Origin: Trichostrongylus colubriformis
Lineage: Eukaryota; Nematoda; Chromadorea; Rhabditida; Trichostrongylidae
Assembly: GCA_963978905.1 (NCBI GenBank)
Contig: OZ022261.1
Coordinates: 36,722,130-36,786,129, forward strand
Length of the DNA: 64,000 bases
Reading direction: 5' to 3'
Shown one piece after another: positions 21,236 through 33,059 of the stretch. Numbering within the stretch: the first letter of the stretch is position 1; the number at the start of each line of letters is the position of its first letter. Made by a program: the position numbers and the translations under genes. The notes under the pieces are model-generated. The model searched no databases. It saw only the letters and a program-made list of their open reading frames with translations, and had not been told where the DNA came from.

Positions 21236-23272
21236 GTCCTAACGTACACACACGTGAACAGGCCCCATGGAAGGTCCATGGAAGATCCAGCTATTTGTAA
21301 GGCACCTCATCAGCCATATCATACTGTGATGCGTCATAGCCAGCAACTTTAATTTCTGCTTCAAAATCATTGTTTTCATTTCAGCTTCTGAGATTCTTAC
21401 TAAAAATAGGTCGCCTGTAAGCACTTTGGATGAATCAGACGTTTATGGCATTCAATCCTCATTTGACTTTCCAACAGCTTCATTATTCAGCAAGTCGGCA
21501 TTGTTCAGATGCTGAATGTGAACTGTACGCCACTGAATCCAGAGACAAACAATAGAAAACTCCAAAGATAGTTATGGTGAATATTGGCTGTGAATTACCC
21601 CATAATATTCAGAAGGATGAACAGGCAAGATTATGACATCTAACAAAATCATCAGACAAGCTTCAAAAACGGTAACCCTGATTATCATAAATATTACCAA
21701 GTATCACCTGGTAGCAAGCATGATGCCTGAATGTACAATGATGATAATGTACGTAGTATATTCAAAATCTGAAAAGACTCCGAAAGTTTTCCAAAATTTT
21801 TAGTTTATTCTGGGACTTTAGCAGTTTTCTTTTGGAATTTTGTCTCAACGTCTGAAGTGTTATTTTATTTTGTTTGTTCACGATTCAGACCTTTACAAGA
21901 CTTCGGAACAGCACTATTCCAAGAAAACTCTGTTGGAGATTACAGTGAGAACTACTTCTCGAAGATTGATACTACTTTCTGTTCCTCACAATTAAAACAT
22001 AATTTCACTTTGAATTCCACAAATTTACTGAGCAATTATATCTGAAATTTTCGGTAGTAAATAATACAGCTACTGTTGTTTTTACTTAATTGTAGTCAAT
22101 CGCAACACGATCTCGTTATGACGAAATCAAGACAGTGCTGACAACTGACTTGATTTTGAGCCAGTTTTAGGATCTAACGGTTTCCCTTTAGCGATTAAAT
22201 TTCTACGAGAGTAAAGTGCGTATTCGCTGGTTGGAATGTGCCCAAGGATATGCCACCGGCTTAGAACAAAACCACTCGTTGAAACCCATGGAACTAAAAG
22301 GAGCTAGAGAGTTCAGAAAAAAGGAAAAATAAACATCTATGGAATCAAAAGAAGTTGCCGACCCTATCTCCAGGCCAAATAATCTGAATTTCAAAAATTT
22401 GTGACGGGAACATTCATGCTGCGATGCAAAATGATTGTTTTCCAGTGAGTAGATAAAGGAGTACGTCGCGAAATTCTGGTCTCCGGTTCAGGATGTAGAG
22501 AGACAAGAGTATGTACTCAGGTTGCAACCAGCTTGACCAGTTATGAACAAATTCGCCCTGACCGAAAGATGGAGAAGTTGGGGGGGGGGAAAGAACTAAA
22601 AGCACAGTCCGTCCATTCAGCATGCAATTTATCACATAGAAGTTGTCACGCCGTAGGCCTTTGACTATTCCACCTCATTCAGTCTATGAATAAGCGCGAA
22701 CAGTGAAAATTAGAATTTTTGCGTCTTTTCCTTTTATTCCTTCATGGATATTGGTTACTTCTTTACAGTAATCATCATCATTGTCTCATTTGGGCGGTGC
22801 TTGTGTTGTTAAAGTTCTGATTTCTTGAAATGTTGGCGTGCCGGGAAAATGCCAGTCGGCGTATGAGCAACAACCAGTCACATATAAGCATTGCACAAAA
22901 CGTCGAGCATCTTTCTTCTATACAATTCTGATATTACCTAGTATAATCCCTTCACAAGTTCTGTTCTGTATGCTAGTCGTCATTCGTTTCTATAATACCG
23001 GCTTTTATAGCAGTAGTCACTACCAGAAACCACCTACCCTCTGCCCTCAGAATGGTAGGCATTCTTTTTTCGGAGAGCTTCAAGCTCCGTCGATTATTGA
23101 TCGATGAATACGTTAATCATTTCGGAATCGTGTCTGCCTGCCGACCAGGGGTTGTTCGTCCAGTCAGCAATATTGATCCTTACTGGCCTCGCAACTTCTA
23201 GCCGGCGGTGGTGACCGTATCAATTTTTCAGCTGATCTGCTCATCTCACTCATTTTCATGTTCTACTTTCAG
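21236..23272. other. No confident gene; possible small exons
   Basis: Two short segments between splice-like sites could be exons of the same unknown gene as 23273-23442. One is about 21890-21949 (after ttcacgattcag, before gtgaga). The other is about 22095-22165 (after cttaattgtag). Both are too short to judge from sequence alone. Confidence 0.2.
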
Positions 23273-23442
23273 CAGTGCCTCTAATGCTACGACAATGCAA
23301 AGCCATGTATCAGATGGGACATTACAGATACGCGTCTTGTAATGCCCAGCTGATGCATCGGCTTGCACAGTCATTGCGTCCTTTTACAGTATTTTACGGG
23401 AACTCCTTGATAGATGACCCTTCTTATGCCCTTCTGGAAATT
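23273..23442 (+). CDS. Candidate internal exon of an unidentified protein
   Basis: A 170-bp open segment is preceded by a good nematode acceptor (gttctactttcag) and followed by a consensus donor (gtgagt). It reads in one frame through CKAMYQMGHYRYASCNAQLM and LIDDPSYALLEI, entering in phase 2 (two bases complete the previous codon) and ending on a codon boundary. The pattern of hydrophobic residues (two amphipathic helices followed by LLEI) recalls helical repeats of the FAST-kinase/octotricopeptide type, but this is a guess. I could not connect it to other exons with confidence. It could also be a decayed gene fragment. Confidence 0.3.
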
Positions 23443-25316
23443 GTGAGTGCATTTTTGAAGTTATTCTTTCCAAACTAATTTTTCGGACATGTCCTTGTAC
23501 TATTACATCCAGCAGTCATAATTTTCAATAAATTTTTCATTTTAATGCCTGAAATACACCGTGCTATTTACGTGCGTCCTTATCGTACGCTGCTACGTTC
23601 ACACATTAAGGTATGCTTTCTACCAGTGGCTTACACTCGGCACTTCTGTGGGTCTTTTTCAAACAAATAAACTAGTAAAATGAAAATAATAATTTGAATT
23701 TGCTCTTCAGGTTCAAAGTAGCTTCCACAGAATTTTCCGGAGCAGGTGTAGGTGCTGCAATATGTACATATCAACAGTGCTAAAAGTTGTTTTGACAGGC
23801 AAGGTATCCACTGGTATTGAAAATAATCACATTTACAGTGTATTTTTCCTGATGTCCAAAATCCCATGTCCTCACAATTCAATAATATCGCTTTCAGGCG
23901 CCTAGATATATGCTGACCATTTGAAGCCGTGGCCATGATGAGATCGCAAGCGGTTGTTTGACTAGGAGCAATCTAGTCACTTATTTTCCACAATTATTCT
24001 TTCATTTTTGTTGTTGTCATGAATTTTTTTGGATCGCAGCTCAAATAAGGGCATTGACTTCACACCACTGCAATTCCTGCTTCTTTACCGTTCTCAGAAT
24101 AAAAACAAGGACGCTTTTCCACCATGTCAATATGACTACTGAAACAGCATTCAATGAAGATGTATCAATGGGCACTTTTTTAGGCCATTACATTGCAGTG
24201 GGCGGAGCGCGGTATGGCCCAGCTTGGTCGTCAGTGGGCTTAATGCGACACACTAATCACGTCATTCGCAAAGTTCTCGCCCATCCCAAGGTGTATGAAC
24301 AATATAGGCTCAGTTGGGGAGGATAAGGCTATCAATACAGTCAGAGAGCCTTTTGATGGTGAGGTTCCAAGTTAGCAACCTTCACTGGGGACGCATTCTT
24401 ATGCAATGTCAGAGCAAAACAGTGGTGGTATAGATATGGGTTCGAGGTGCAAGTTTACTTTGGGGGCTCAGTTCCTGTTTTCGGCAGTACATCTTGAATC
24501 CACGGACCAGATCAGTCACTTCTTTGTCAGCATCATAACCTATCAGAGTTTAACACCAGAATAAGTTTTCTCATCGGGGCCTGCGTCGTGCTGCGCAACG
24601 AGGTGAGCTGCGAGCGCCGGGAGTGTAGCGATTGGTGGAATTTTTGCGCGGCTGCCCTAGCGCACGGCGCGGCGATTGCGAGTTGTTTGCAGTTTCATCT
24701 GATGAAACAACAACAACCACAGCATAGACGAGCTTCCGAAGCTCCCCACCTGCAATCTTAGAAAATCCCCACGGTACCATCCCACTGCGTCTTGAGCGGA
24801 ATCCCAAACCACTGCGGCAAGTCCTACTCACTGGGCCAAGAGTGCGACGCCGCGAAGTGAAAATTCGACCAATCGCCATATACCCCAGGGGCGCCTTGTG
24901 TGTGTACGTGTTTAGTAATCGTTCAGCCTATTCTGAACAAGTACAACGTGCTCACACCCGCGGTGGTCTTTATCTGCGTGGAGTAAGAAGTAAGGGCCTT
25001 AAAGGCTCACTTACCTTGATGTGGTCACATCACTACTCGCACTCGTCAACAGATTAATGCGCAACATAGTCGTGGACGGAACCAAACCAGCGATTTCGAA
25101 CAATGGATACAGACTCACAGTTCACACTCATCATAATGAATGTATTCCTGGACTACTACTGCTTGGGACGCGTGTCTCTCCCGTGTGTGAGCGTGGTAAG
25201 ATAGCAAGAAAGTTTAACAACGCACCTTCACCAAAGACAAGGAAATGTTCTCATTAGCGAACACACGGCACCTTCGATTCGGATCAAAAAGAACGGAAGT
25301 GTCAAAATATTCTGGT
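23443..25316. other. No gene recognised
   Basis: Possible intronic or intergenic sequence. ORFs 23958-24326 (+) and 24571-24879 (-) contain no recognisable domain. Confidence 0.35.
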
Positions 25317-26250
25317 GTTTATTTATTTATTTATTTATATATTGCATATGCAGTGGGATACATGGAACGTTGAGAACAAAAACACTAAACGAACAACATA
25401 ACCCGAAGAACAGAATTAGCTACAAAATACTGTAACAAGGATGCTGAATAATGCAACTAGACAGTAAATAATAACTAGAAAAGAACAAATGCAGAGAGAA
25501 GCCTATTTTCTATCTGTCCCAGTGTCAGGTTCGCGCTGAAGCAATCCGAAGCAGCCCTCACGCAAAATACTTGTGCAATGCTTTTTTGAACTGAACTAAT
25601 CTCTTAGGCAAGGTATATCTTTTAAAATTTCCCAAATTTTGAAGCAGCGCGCCCAACAAAGAACTTGGCTCTAACATTAGAGTTAGACCCAGGAAAATAG
25701 AGTTTAACTTATCACCTCGAGTGGAGGACGGCCAGAGGGTAAGAGCGCTCCCCAAGTCTACCATAGACCTTCCCGAGAGTATTTTGAACATCATTATTAG
25801 GTCCTGAACCATCCTTCTACGAAGAAGTAAATCAATTTCCACAATCTTATTTCTGAATATTCCTCTAAAAATAACACTATAGCTGAAACCCGGTGCCCTA
25901 GTAAAAACTTTCCTTGTAAAACTATTATGAACCGCTTCCAGTCTAGAACTAGCTTTCTTATTCTGTGAAAAGAAAACTGTAGTCCTATACTCAAGAATGG
26001 GACGAACATAAGCTCTAATGAGTAGCAAAGGATCTCTAGTGTGCAGGCTTCGCAGTAAATATTTCCTATAGATGCATGTTTTGCGCATTTTACTGCATAT
26101 GCATATATGCGACAATCGATCAGAGAGCCATAAGACTTGGGGAATTCCAAAAATTCCAGTAGAAGTATGTGGCACGGACATGCTCATGTGTGTTATAATA
26201 TGTAACATTCTTTCATATATATTCGTCAGAGGAATCACTCTCATCAAATT
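25317..26250 (-). pseudogene. 5'-truncated CR1-like LINE, C-terminal reverse-transcriptase remnant
   Basis: On the minus strand a frame from 26247 to 25558 carries the C-terminal region typical of many non-LTR reverse transcriptases: RKYLLRSLHTRDPLLLIRAY, then VRPILEYRT, a spacer with RLEAVHNSFTRKVF, and a tail ending KRLVQFKKALHKYFA. These are features downstream of the catalytic palm, so the catalytic FADD core is missing. After the stop, about 220 bp of 3' untranslated sequence leads to an (AAAT)n tail, seen on the + strand as the tttatttattta run at 25317-25340. This is the expected 3' end of such an element. The copy is truncated at its 5' side near 26250. Clade assignment (CR1-like) is by resemblance only. 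Confidence 0.75.
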
Positions 26251-26984
26251 TTTCTTACATCTGGCGGTATGAAGTGAAAGTAGGCATCAGATACTGTGAA
26301 TTGCTGCACGTCTACACGAAGAAAACACGTCACAAGCTGACTAAGCATAACAGTCACAGTCACGAAACATTTCCACCTGTAGGAATTCGAAGAGAATTGA
26401 TGACTGCCGAAGAAGCGTTTTGTCCAAATCTTGCTGATGTGGAGTTGAAGGGGTGTACACGGTCAGCGCAGGATTTCGCGACGCAGCGTGCAGCGTGCAA
26501 CGTGATACATGGGTAGTGTGCTCAAGCAATACGTGCAAAATAAAGCACAAAGCGCAGCAATCGTGTTGGAACTTGGAACTTACTTACTTTGAGTTTTTTG
26601 GAACACAACTACATGCGATGCCCTCAGCTCGCATTCATTGAGCAGCACAACCCATGTCGTGTTGCGAATTTCTGCTCTAGGAAGTAGATTTCCCGAAAAC
26701 CTATGAATGAATCCAATGAAAAATTGAGGGTGGGGGGAGGGTGTGGGCGTATGTCAGGTCTATTCAACAATCACGCGAAAGAGGCATTCCCGTCTCTAAC
26801 AAGCAGCCATTGCAAAACTGGACTTGCCTTGGACTGATCTTAGCCACCACAAGCAAGGCTATGGTGGAGGTGAGCTTGAATCCTGAACTGTACCGGTTGC
26901 AGAGGGGTGGAGCCCCTATTTTAACCATCTCTCAGATTATCACGGTTTCAGCGGCCTTGTGCTCTGCTACTCTAGTCACCTGTA
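26251..26984. other. No gene recognised
   Basis: Sequence between two LINE remnants. A CG-rich stretch near 26460-26510 (cgcgacgcagcgtgcagcgt) resembles the edge of the dispersed foldback motif. Confidence 0.35.
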
Positions 26985-28575
26985 CCACCTGTCGTCCCTT
27001 TGCTCATCGAGAGTCTCGAGAGGGTGCCGGTGCCAGCAACGTCTCCATTCGTCTCTGTCACAAGCCAGAGTAGCCCACTGAACCCTTCCGGCTCCAGGAA
27101 CACGTAACCTTTCGTTTTTTCAGCCTCCAGAGCTTTCGTGAAAAAGTCTGACCATCGGGCCGGTGGTCGTCGTCCAGGCGTTCGTTTGCCGTCCCGAGGG
27201 ATCCAGTCGTTAACCGCTTCGGTCCAACGGTCATGGCGATATCGCATGACGTGTCCGGCCCATCTATTCTTCTATTCCTTGACGAATACAGCAGCGTACC
27301 TGATCTTTGATCGTCGAATGATTCAGGACCCCGGATTTTCTTCTGCTTTTGCGTGTATCGGGATACTGCGGGCATCGTCCTTTCGATGGCACGTTGGATG
27401 ACGCCGATCGCTTGTTTTTCCTGCTTACGTAGAGTCCAAGCCTCTGAGGCAAGCACAGGAAGGACAGCGGAATCGGAGAGATGGGCGCTGAGCCAGGTCT
27501 TATTCCTCTTCTTCACTACTCCCTCGATGGTCTCGAAGGCTCCCAAAGACGCTCTTTCCCTCAGGCTAAACTCTGGTACTGAGTCGTTCATCATATTGAC
27601 TCCCGGCCTGGGTGCACATAGCCAAAACATTCAGTGATATTCGTTCCGTTGAGTGTGAATGGAGCATCAGGCACCTATCCGTTTCTCATGACATCGTCTT
27701 CGTTAGTTTCAGCTACTAACCGATTTTTCCTCACTCACAGTCGGAGTGGGCTAGCATTCGCTTCACCTGCTGGATTGTCGGTGTTATGAGCACGATGTCG
27801 TCCTATCGAAGAGATCCGAGTAGATGTCATGGATTATCCTTTCAATTGCCCTTCGGGAAGCAGTAACATCCCGTGCGGACGCCGGAGACAGGTTATTATG
27901 GTCCTATAACTGACTAAATTTAAACGGGCATTGCAGGTGCTCCTCCCAGTCTCTGCTGCTTCAGCCAACACTGCTGCTCATTTCTCTTTGAGATCTTCCT
28001 TCACCGCCTCTCTGCATTGCTTCGCATGTTCGGACGGCGGTTGGTAATCGCCTGCGGCTCGTGCGGTTCCATGTTGGCGTATAGGGAGTTTCCGAAGGGA
28101 GACGTCTTTTGGTAACCTCTAAATTATCTGCCCTCCTGGCACTACCGTGAAGGTGTTCAACGAACCAATTGTACTCGTCGCTGTTGAATTTGATAACGAA
28201 ATCCTCCCATACCCCAGCGAGAAAAGAGTGATTTTAGTTGATGGCTCTTGTGGAGCTTTGCTTCTTCAATTTAGCGGCTCCCTCCAAGTATCGAAAAGAG
28301 GGATCTTGCACAGACGATGGTCTGATCCCAAACAGAAATCGGGAATAACAGCTACGTTGTTGCCCAGGCAAAACCTCCGAATGAAGATGATGTGGTCAGC
28401 GTCGTTATGGAATTGGCTACCGAGACTCCCAAATTCATCGCAGATGAAAGGGTTTCTGGAACTGTGAGTTACCATGGATGATGGGATTGATCGACATAAT
28501 GAACTCAGACAGCCTCTCACCCTGCATCCCAAGTGTGTCGTTAGGACGTGATTTTTACCAGTGGCGTGCGATTTC
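26985..28575 (-). pseudogene. RTE-clade retrotransposon, internally deleted and frameshifted
   Basis: Minus-strand protein pieces follow the order of a nematode RTE polyprotein. The end of the AP endonuclease comes first (GERLSEFIMSINPIIHGNSQ, then NDADHIIFIRRFCL and GSDHRL, about 28540-28280). The linker follows (KQCREAVKEDLKEK near 28010-27970, then LAEAAE). After SDLFD (about 27815) the frame passes directly to DDIVLITPT, so the reverse-transcriptase fingers and palm up to the FADD motif are deleted. Next come APFTLNGTNITEC, SEAWTLRKQEKQAIGVIQRA and WIPRDGKRTPGRRP (to about 27130). Stop codons and frameshifts are scattered throughout. The element cannot encode an active enzyme. The junction at about 27805 lies within a codon-level match and marks a deletion of roughly a kilobase relative to the family's usual layout (estimate). 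Confidence 0.88.
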
Positions 28576-28989
28576 CTTTGAGTGTGATCGACTTGAGACC
28601 TAACTACAGACAGTGCCCGTATACCACACGCTTCAATCCGTGCACAGCGGGCCGCGTCGCGAAATCTTATTCCAACGAGACACATCCTAATTAAGGCAGT
28701 CTGAAGTGTATTTTAATAAAATATTTTTGTAGGAAGGGGTTAGGATAGAATTTCGCACGAAGTGATACTTGCACACTTGATGACGAAAACGCGATGTGAA
28801 GAATATGTATTATAAGGATGCAGTATCAACACTGCCATCGCTTTTTTTTATTTTGCTATCGAAAAATTATGGATCGAGCACTCGTTCCTTTTTTTTGGAG
28901 AATCTGAAGAATCTCAATATCGGAATGGCTTTACATCCTCGAACTCTAACAACACTTACAACACTCTGTTGAAACTATCTTGCTGAGCT
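28576..28989. other. No gene recognised
   Basis: AT-rich sequence upstream of the RTE remnant. The 5' part of ORF 28266-28685 (-), above about 28575, is not alignable to the RTE endonuclease by eye. Confidence 0.35.
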
Positions 28990-29095
28990 TGACTACATGT
29001 GACTTTGATAGAAAGAAATCATAAATCAATCGATTGATGGCGATAAAACGCGTTGTTGCGCATTTTTGAACTCATATGCCACTAACTACATATAC
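28990..29095. repeat. Diverged right end of the 15334-16656 palindrome family
   Basis: The order aaatcaatcgattgatggcg, ataaaacgcgttgttgcgca, then gccactaact parallels the right terminus of the large palindrome. No matching left end is obvious nearby. Confidence 0.5.
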
Positions 29096-29399
29096 TTGGC
29101 CCTGTTCAACTATCACTACCCAGACACCTCGAATTGATCAAAAAAATTTTTGCTGAAACTTTGCCTATAAATGCTATTAATAGTACTGATGACGAATAGA
29201 ATATCGGTTCTCGGCGTTGAGCCAATTTGGTGCACTTGCAATATAGGGCTGCAACAACTCTGTTCCACCATAAAACCTTCCACCACTTCTCTTTGAGTAC
29301 CTTCGCAAATTTATTCATCACATTTTCAGGGAAGCTGAAACTCAGCCTATAGGAGTTACAGGAGTTGCTAATTACGGATTTGATATCCGTTTGAGGCGC

Positions 29400-29640
29400 T
29401 GACGTCGTTCACTGCCACTACAGCGGCGCCACTGTGTAAATAGTAAGGGGCACCGCACTATGCCCGCCATTGTGCCTATACATTAGGAGGAAAAAGAACC
29501 TCCTTCTCTCCACTAAGGCTCAGGCACAGGCATGCGATCGGATGTGCAGATTGACTGTGGCATAGTATCAGGCGAAAGACAACAGCGGAAAAATGACGCT
29601 TCCCAGCTACATTAGTGGTATCTATTTGAGCCCATCATCA
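29400..29640. repeat. Diffuse foldback related to 30430-30655
   Basis: Left: ggggcaccgcactatgcccg. Right: cgcttcccagctacattagt. They resemble the ends of the better preserved pair at 30430 and 30655 and form an imperfect inverted repeat. Confidence 0.4.
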
Positions 29641-29709
29641 AGGCTCTCGAGCAAACAACGTCAGAAATAGAAGTTCATGTCATATTCGTGATAAGCATTG
29701 TCTATAGCT

Positions 29710-29763
29710 GACAGTTTTGAACGAAATTGGGGGAAATTGTCCCCAATTTCGTTCAAAACTGTC
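29710..29763. repeat. Perfect 23-bp hairpin
   Basis: Arms 29710-29732 and 29741-29763 are exact complements (starting gacagttttgaacg), separated by the 8-nt loop gaaattgt. There is no mismatch, in contrast to the decayed foldbacks around it. Confidence 0.95.
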
Positions 29764-29905
29764 GCGCCAATTATGCAGTTGCACCGAATAGGCACTAACG
29801 TTGAAAACGGGTCACATATTAGTGACCAGCACTTGAAATACCTCTGTAGACGCAGTTTCGGAGAAAATTATTTCTTGACCGACTAGCAGTGCATGGGATA
29901 GTGAA
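29764..29905 (+). repeat. Dispersed repeat shared with 33080-33215
   Basis: The shared core is gtgaccagcac(t/c)(t/c)gaaat..acctctg. It is preceded in both copies by a cgcaccaa/ttgcaccgaa stretch and followed by an aactattttt/aattattt segment. Confidence 0.55.
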
Positions 29906-29936
29906 TAGTGTCCTGTACGCAAGGGCACCGGCAGAT

Positions 29937-30300
29937 GGCAGTGTTGGCTCACGGTAAGAATTACCGTGATGCTCGCAGTTCGTTATGTTGTAGACATTGC
30001 CCACACAACACCTTGCGAAGACGTCGAGTGTGAATTCAATGGATTTACCACGAACACCTTTTTTCTTACCCTCTCGTTTATTCTCACATTCGCTGTTTCC
30101 CTTGATTGCTGCTGCTACTTGTTTCACTTATTTCACATAATCGTTAATGAATGGAACATTCTACCGATTATCGCTTTCAACCGATTTTTCTCTCAAAACG
30201 TCATTTTTACGATCCTCCCCTTTCCCTGTCGGTTCTTTCACCCAATCGTGACCACACCTGTTTTCGAAAATGGCGCGTTCGAGCAGGGTAATTGCGGCTG
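29937..30300 (+). repeat. ACCGTGA..GAGTGTGAATTC repeat, copy 1
   Basis: Shares with 36190-36430 and 59150-59610 the order: ttaccgt, gcagttcgtta, gttg(t/c)agacattgc, gtcgagtgtgaattcaatgg, acgaacaccttttttcttac, tgtttcacttatttcacat. The ORF 29966-30355 is a reading of the repeat. Confidence 0.75.
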
Positions 30301-30429
30301 GCGGCTTGCTGTCGGCGATATGTGGCTACTACGATTCCACGAAGCCATTTTTTGATTTTATTTGTATTTAATGTTTTCTGTCAATGAAGTTAAGGGGGGG
30401 GGGGTTGCCTATTCAGTGTGCTCTCATCT

Positions 30430-30655
30430 ACTCGGTGCTAATGTAGTTGGGGAGGGGCCACTCCACTGTGCTCGCCATCCGCCGCTTTTCGCCTAGGTTT
30501 CAGCCAAAACCTTACTTTAGGGGAAGCTTCTACAACCCTCTAGTAAGGTTTAGGTAAAAATATATGCTTGAGTATACAAACTGATGATTGTAGAACGGTT
30601 CCAAGTGAAGGACGACAGCGCGAAAATGAGTGGCCCTTCCAACCACATTAGACCC
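30430..30655. repeat. Foldback with AATGTAGTTGGGGAGGGGCC arms
   Basis: The left arm gctaatgtagttggggaggg followed by gccactccact is mirrored by gagtggcccttccaaccaca and ttaga on the right. A related single arm lies at about 53307-53345. Confidence 0.6.
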
Positions 30656-31204
30656 GAAGCCTTCGGTAAAGTGCCGATAGGATAGTCATCACATACATTT
30701 GTTCTCTACTCATCTGTTTCTTTCGATGAGGCATTTTCTAATTACCTTTTCTATTTACTCTAACGGACATTGCGTCGTTTCTTCGTTTTCAGTATTTCTG
30801 AATACGATGCAGATGCTCTGACGTCGTTTCACTTAGTATTTCTTGGGATTACCTTGTTGATACTTACTCCCTGCCAATAGCTCAGCTATACCAGCATCTC
30901 AAGTATGTTTCTCCGTGATACACTTTTCTTTGATGAAGTATGACTTGTCTGCTCTTGTCTACTCTTGTACGTGAATTTACGTAAACTAAATTTTGATTTC
31001 TACGTGCTTGGATCATTTCACTGCATTTCACCTGCTCATATTGCTTTCACTTTGAGAAGATGTTGTCATGTTTTCTAGCATGGATTAGAATTTCATAGCT
31101 ATTTCCGAGTCTCTACTGCTACAAAGCGACAATGAAGTCGAGACACCCACCGTTATGTCAGAAAATGCTTTCAATGTGAGCACAAGTGAGACATCTTACT
31201 ATAC
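30656..31204. other. No gene recognised
   Basis: AT-rich sequence without ORF, exon or repeat that I can assign. Confidence 0.4.
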
Positions 31205-31390
31205 ATGTAATCGGGAGTGTGTGTGTTTGTGCATCAGTTTGGCCGAAAATTTATATATAGGGTCGCTCGCGTAATGGGGTCTCGATTATGACGCGTATAG
31301 GTGGTGGGTGAGACCGTTAATGGTGGGTGATCGAAACCGATGTAACTGATGAGGGCTCATAATGATAATGGGTGCCGAGTGTCATCTGAG
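31205..31390 (+). repeat. Single diverged unit of the 143-bp tandem family
   Basis: A GT-rich leader (gtgtgtgtgtttgtgca), a tatatatagggtcgctcgcg stretch, a taatggtgggtgatcg core and aactgatgagggctcataat follow the order of the unit at 3278-3702, including its leader. Confidence 0.55.
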
Positions 31391-31503
31391 TGCTACGCTT
31401 CATGATTTGATTTGATTTTGATTTTGCCATTTCCGAATAAAACAAGTCAGCATAAGCTCTATTTCTGACTGTTACCACCTCGTTACTTTTTGTTTATCTT
31501 ATT

Positions 31504-32740
31504 TTAGATTTGGACGACAGCCCGAATGGTGCGCCTGATCATTGCTGTTTGACAGTGACCACGAAAGCGGGGGGAGCGAAACGGAAAGGACGAGGGCAAG
31601 AAAGATGATATGAATTTTTCTTGCAGCCAACCCCCTTCATTTTCGAATCTAGCACTGTCCCGGAAAATTCCAAACTGGACACCCTCTATCACCCTGCCCG
31701 GTTCCACAGGGTGTTCGTGAATGACGATTCGGTAGACGACATTCTCTTGAAGACGAATCGATATGGATGGGCGAAATTCATCCTTCGGAGATGTTGGATA
31801 TGACGAGCTCCTGCATTCATTGGACTGTGTCTGCACATGGGCATCGTCAAGCTTCCATCGTCACGCGTCTACCGGTCCTTCAAGAAAAATATACGGTGGC
31901 AATTCTGTTTGCGGATCGGTGATGAGTAGGAATAGGTTTGAGACAATTCTCAATGCCCCTCACTTGTGCAACAACAACGCCAAAGACGGAAGCGACATAT
32001 TGTTCAAGATCGCCTCTGTATTGAATTCATTCAACTCTACCGCTCTCACAGTTTTCACACCTGGACAATGTCTAACGATAGGTGAATCAATGTTTCCCTT
32101 CAGAGGGCGGGCGGATCTATTTCACAAAGTACATTCCGAATTATAAGCACAAATCCGGCATGAAACTTTTCAGTTTGTGTCAAAGGAGGCTATACACTGA
32201 GAGTTTACCTTTATTGCGAGTAGGTGGTCGGAAAATGCGGCTCCATCGCAGATAAGGTTGCAGTGAAACTAATGTGTGGATTCGGATTGTGGCAGGAGAC
32301 TTTATTGTGACAACTTATTCGCCGTGTCTCTCGCGATGAAATTGATTGCACGCCAAACAGACTATGTCGGAACATCCAGAAAAATCAGATTAAGATTCCC
32401 AAAGGCTGTTTCTAAAAGGAAACGGAGAAGGGAGAAATGGAAGCTCGGCAACACAATGATGGCTTTGCTATCATAAAGTGACAAGGTAAATGCACAGTTT
32501 TCTGCGTATTCACTTGCCATAGAGTTGAGGTAGATAAATCTGGTGTACCGCTGACTGTAAGGGATTACAACCAGCATATGCATTTTGTCGACATATCGGA
32601 CAAGTGAGTGCCTATTACCCTTTCATAAGAAGGGCGTGCAAATGGTATATAAGAGTTTTTTCCACACTATGCTGTAGACGTCGCTAGCTCGGGTGTTGTA
32701 CTGCAACAGCATAACAATATCCCATTATTGAGTTTTAAGG
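31504..32740 (+). pseudogene. Decayed piggyBac-like transposase
   Basis: Pieces in three + frames follow the order of the piggyBac DDE domain. These are GIVKLPSSRVYRSF (about 31833), VMSRNRFETILNAPHLCNNN (from about 31920), VFTPGQCLTIGESMFPFRGR (to about 32110), KYIPNYKHKSGMKLFSLC after a frameshift (about 32128-32180), RLYCDNLFAVSLAMKLIARQ (about 32287), YVGTSRKIRLRFPKAVSKRK, then PLTVRDYNQHMHFVDISDK (about 32550). A cysteine-free remnant FIRRACKWYIRVF follows. The acidic residue expected in the 'SIDES' motif is replaced (TIGES), so the first catalytic aspartate is lost. At least three frameshifts and a stop are present. The CDS is dead; no terminal repeats or TTAA duplication were identified. 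Confidence 0.85.
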
Positions 32741-33059
32741 ATCAAAGGATCAAAGGCTAAAACCTGTAGAAACTGCTCTGGAAGCTACAAAAGTCTTGCC
32801 AGGAGTAAAGGTAGGACGCTTGCGAGGCAAACAGTTCAAAAAGTCACTACTCGTTGCTCACGCTGCAAGAAATACGTTTGTTTAGAGTTTTAATAGTGTG
32901 TGTTGTAAGTGTTGGATTGTTGATGAAGTGCCCTTAGAATAGTACAATTATTTTCGAAAATAAAGATTAAGAAATGATAAAGAATGGGAGAAAGTGAAAC
33001 AAATAAAGGCATTGTGTTTGGAGATCCGTTTTTGAAGTTTAAGGACTTTTTAAAATCTG
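32741..33059. other. No gene recognised
   Basis: AT-rich flank of the piggyBac remnant. It includes a short duplication (aaggatcaaaggatcaaagg, about 32737). Confidence 0.4.
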
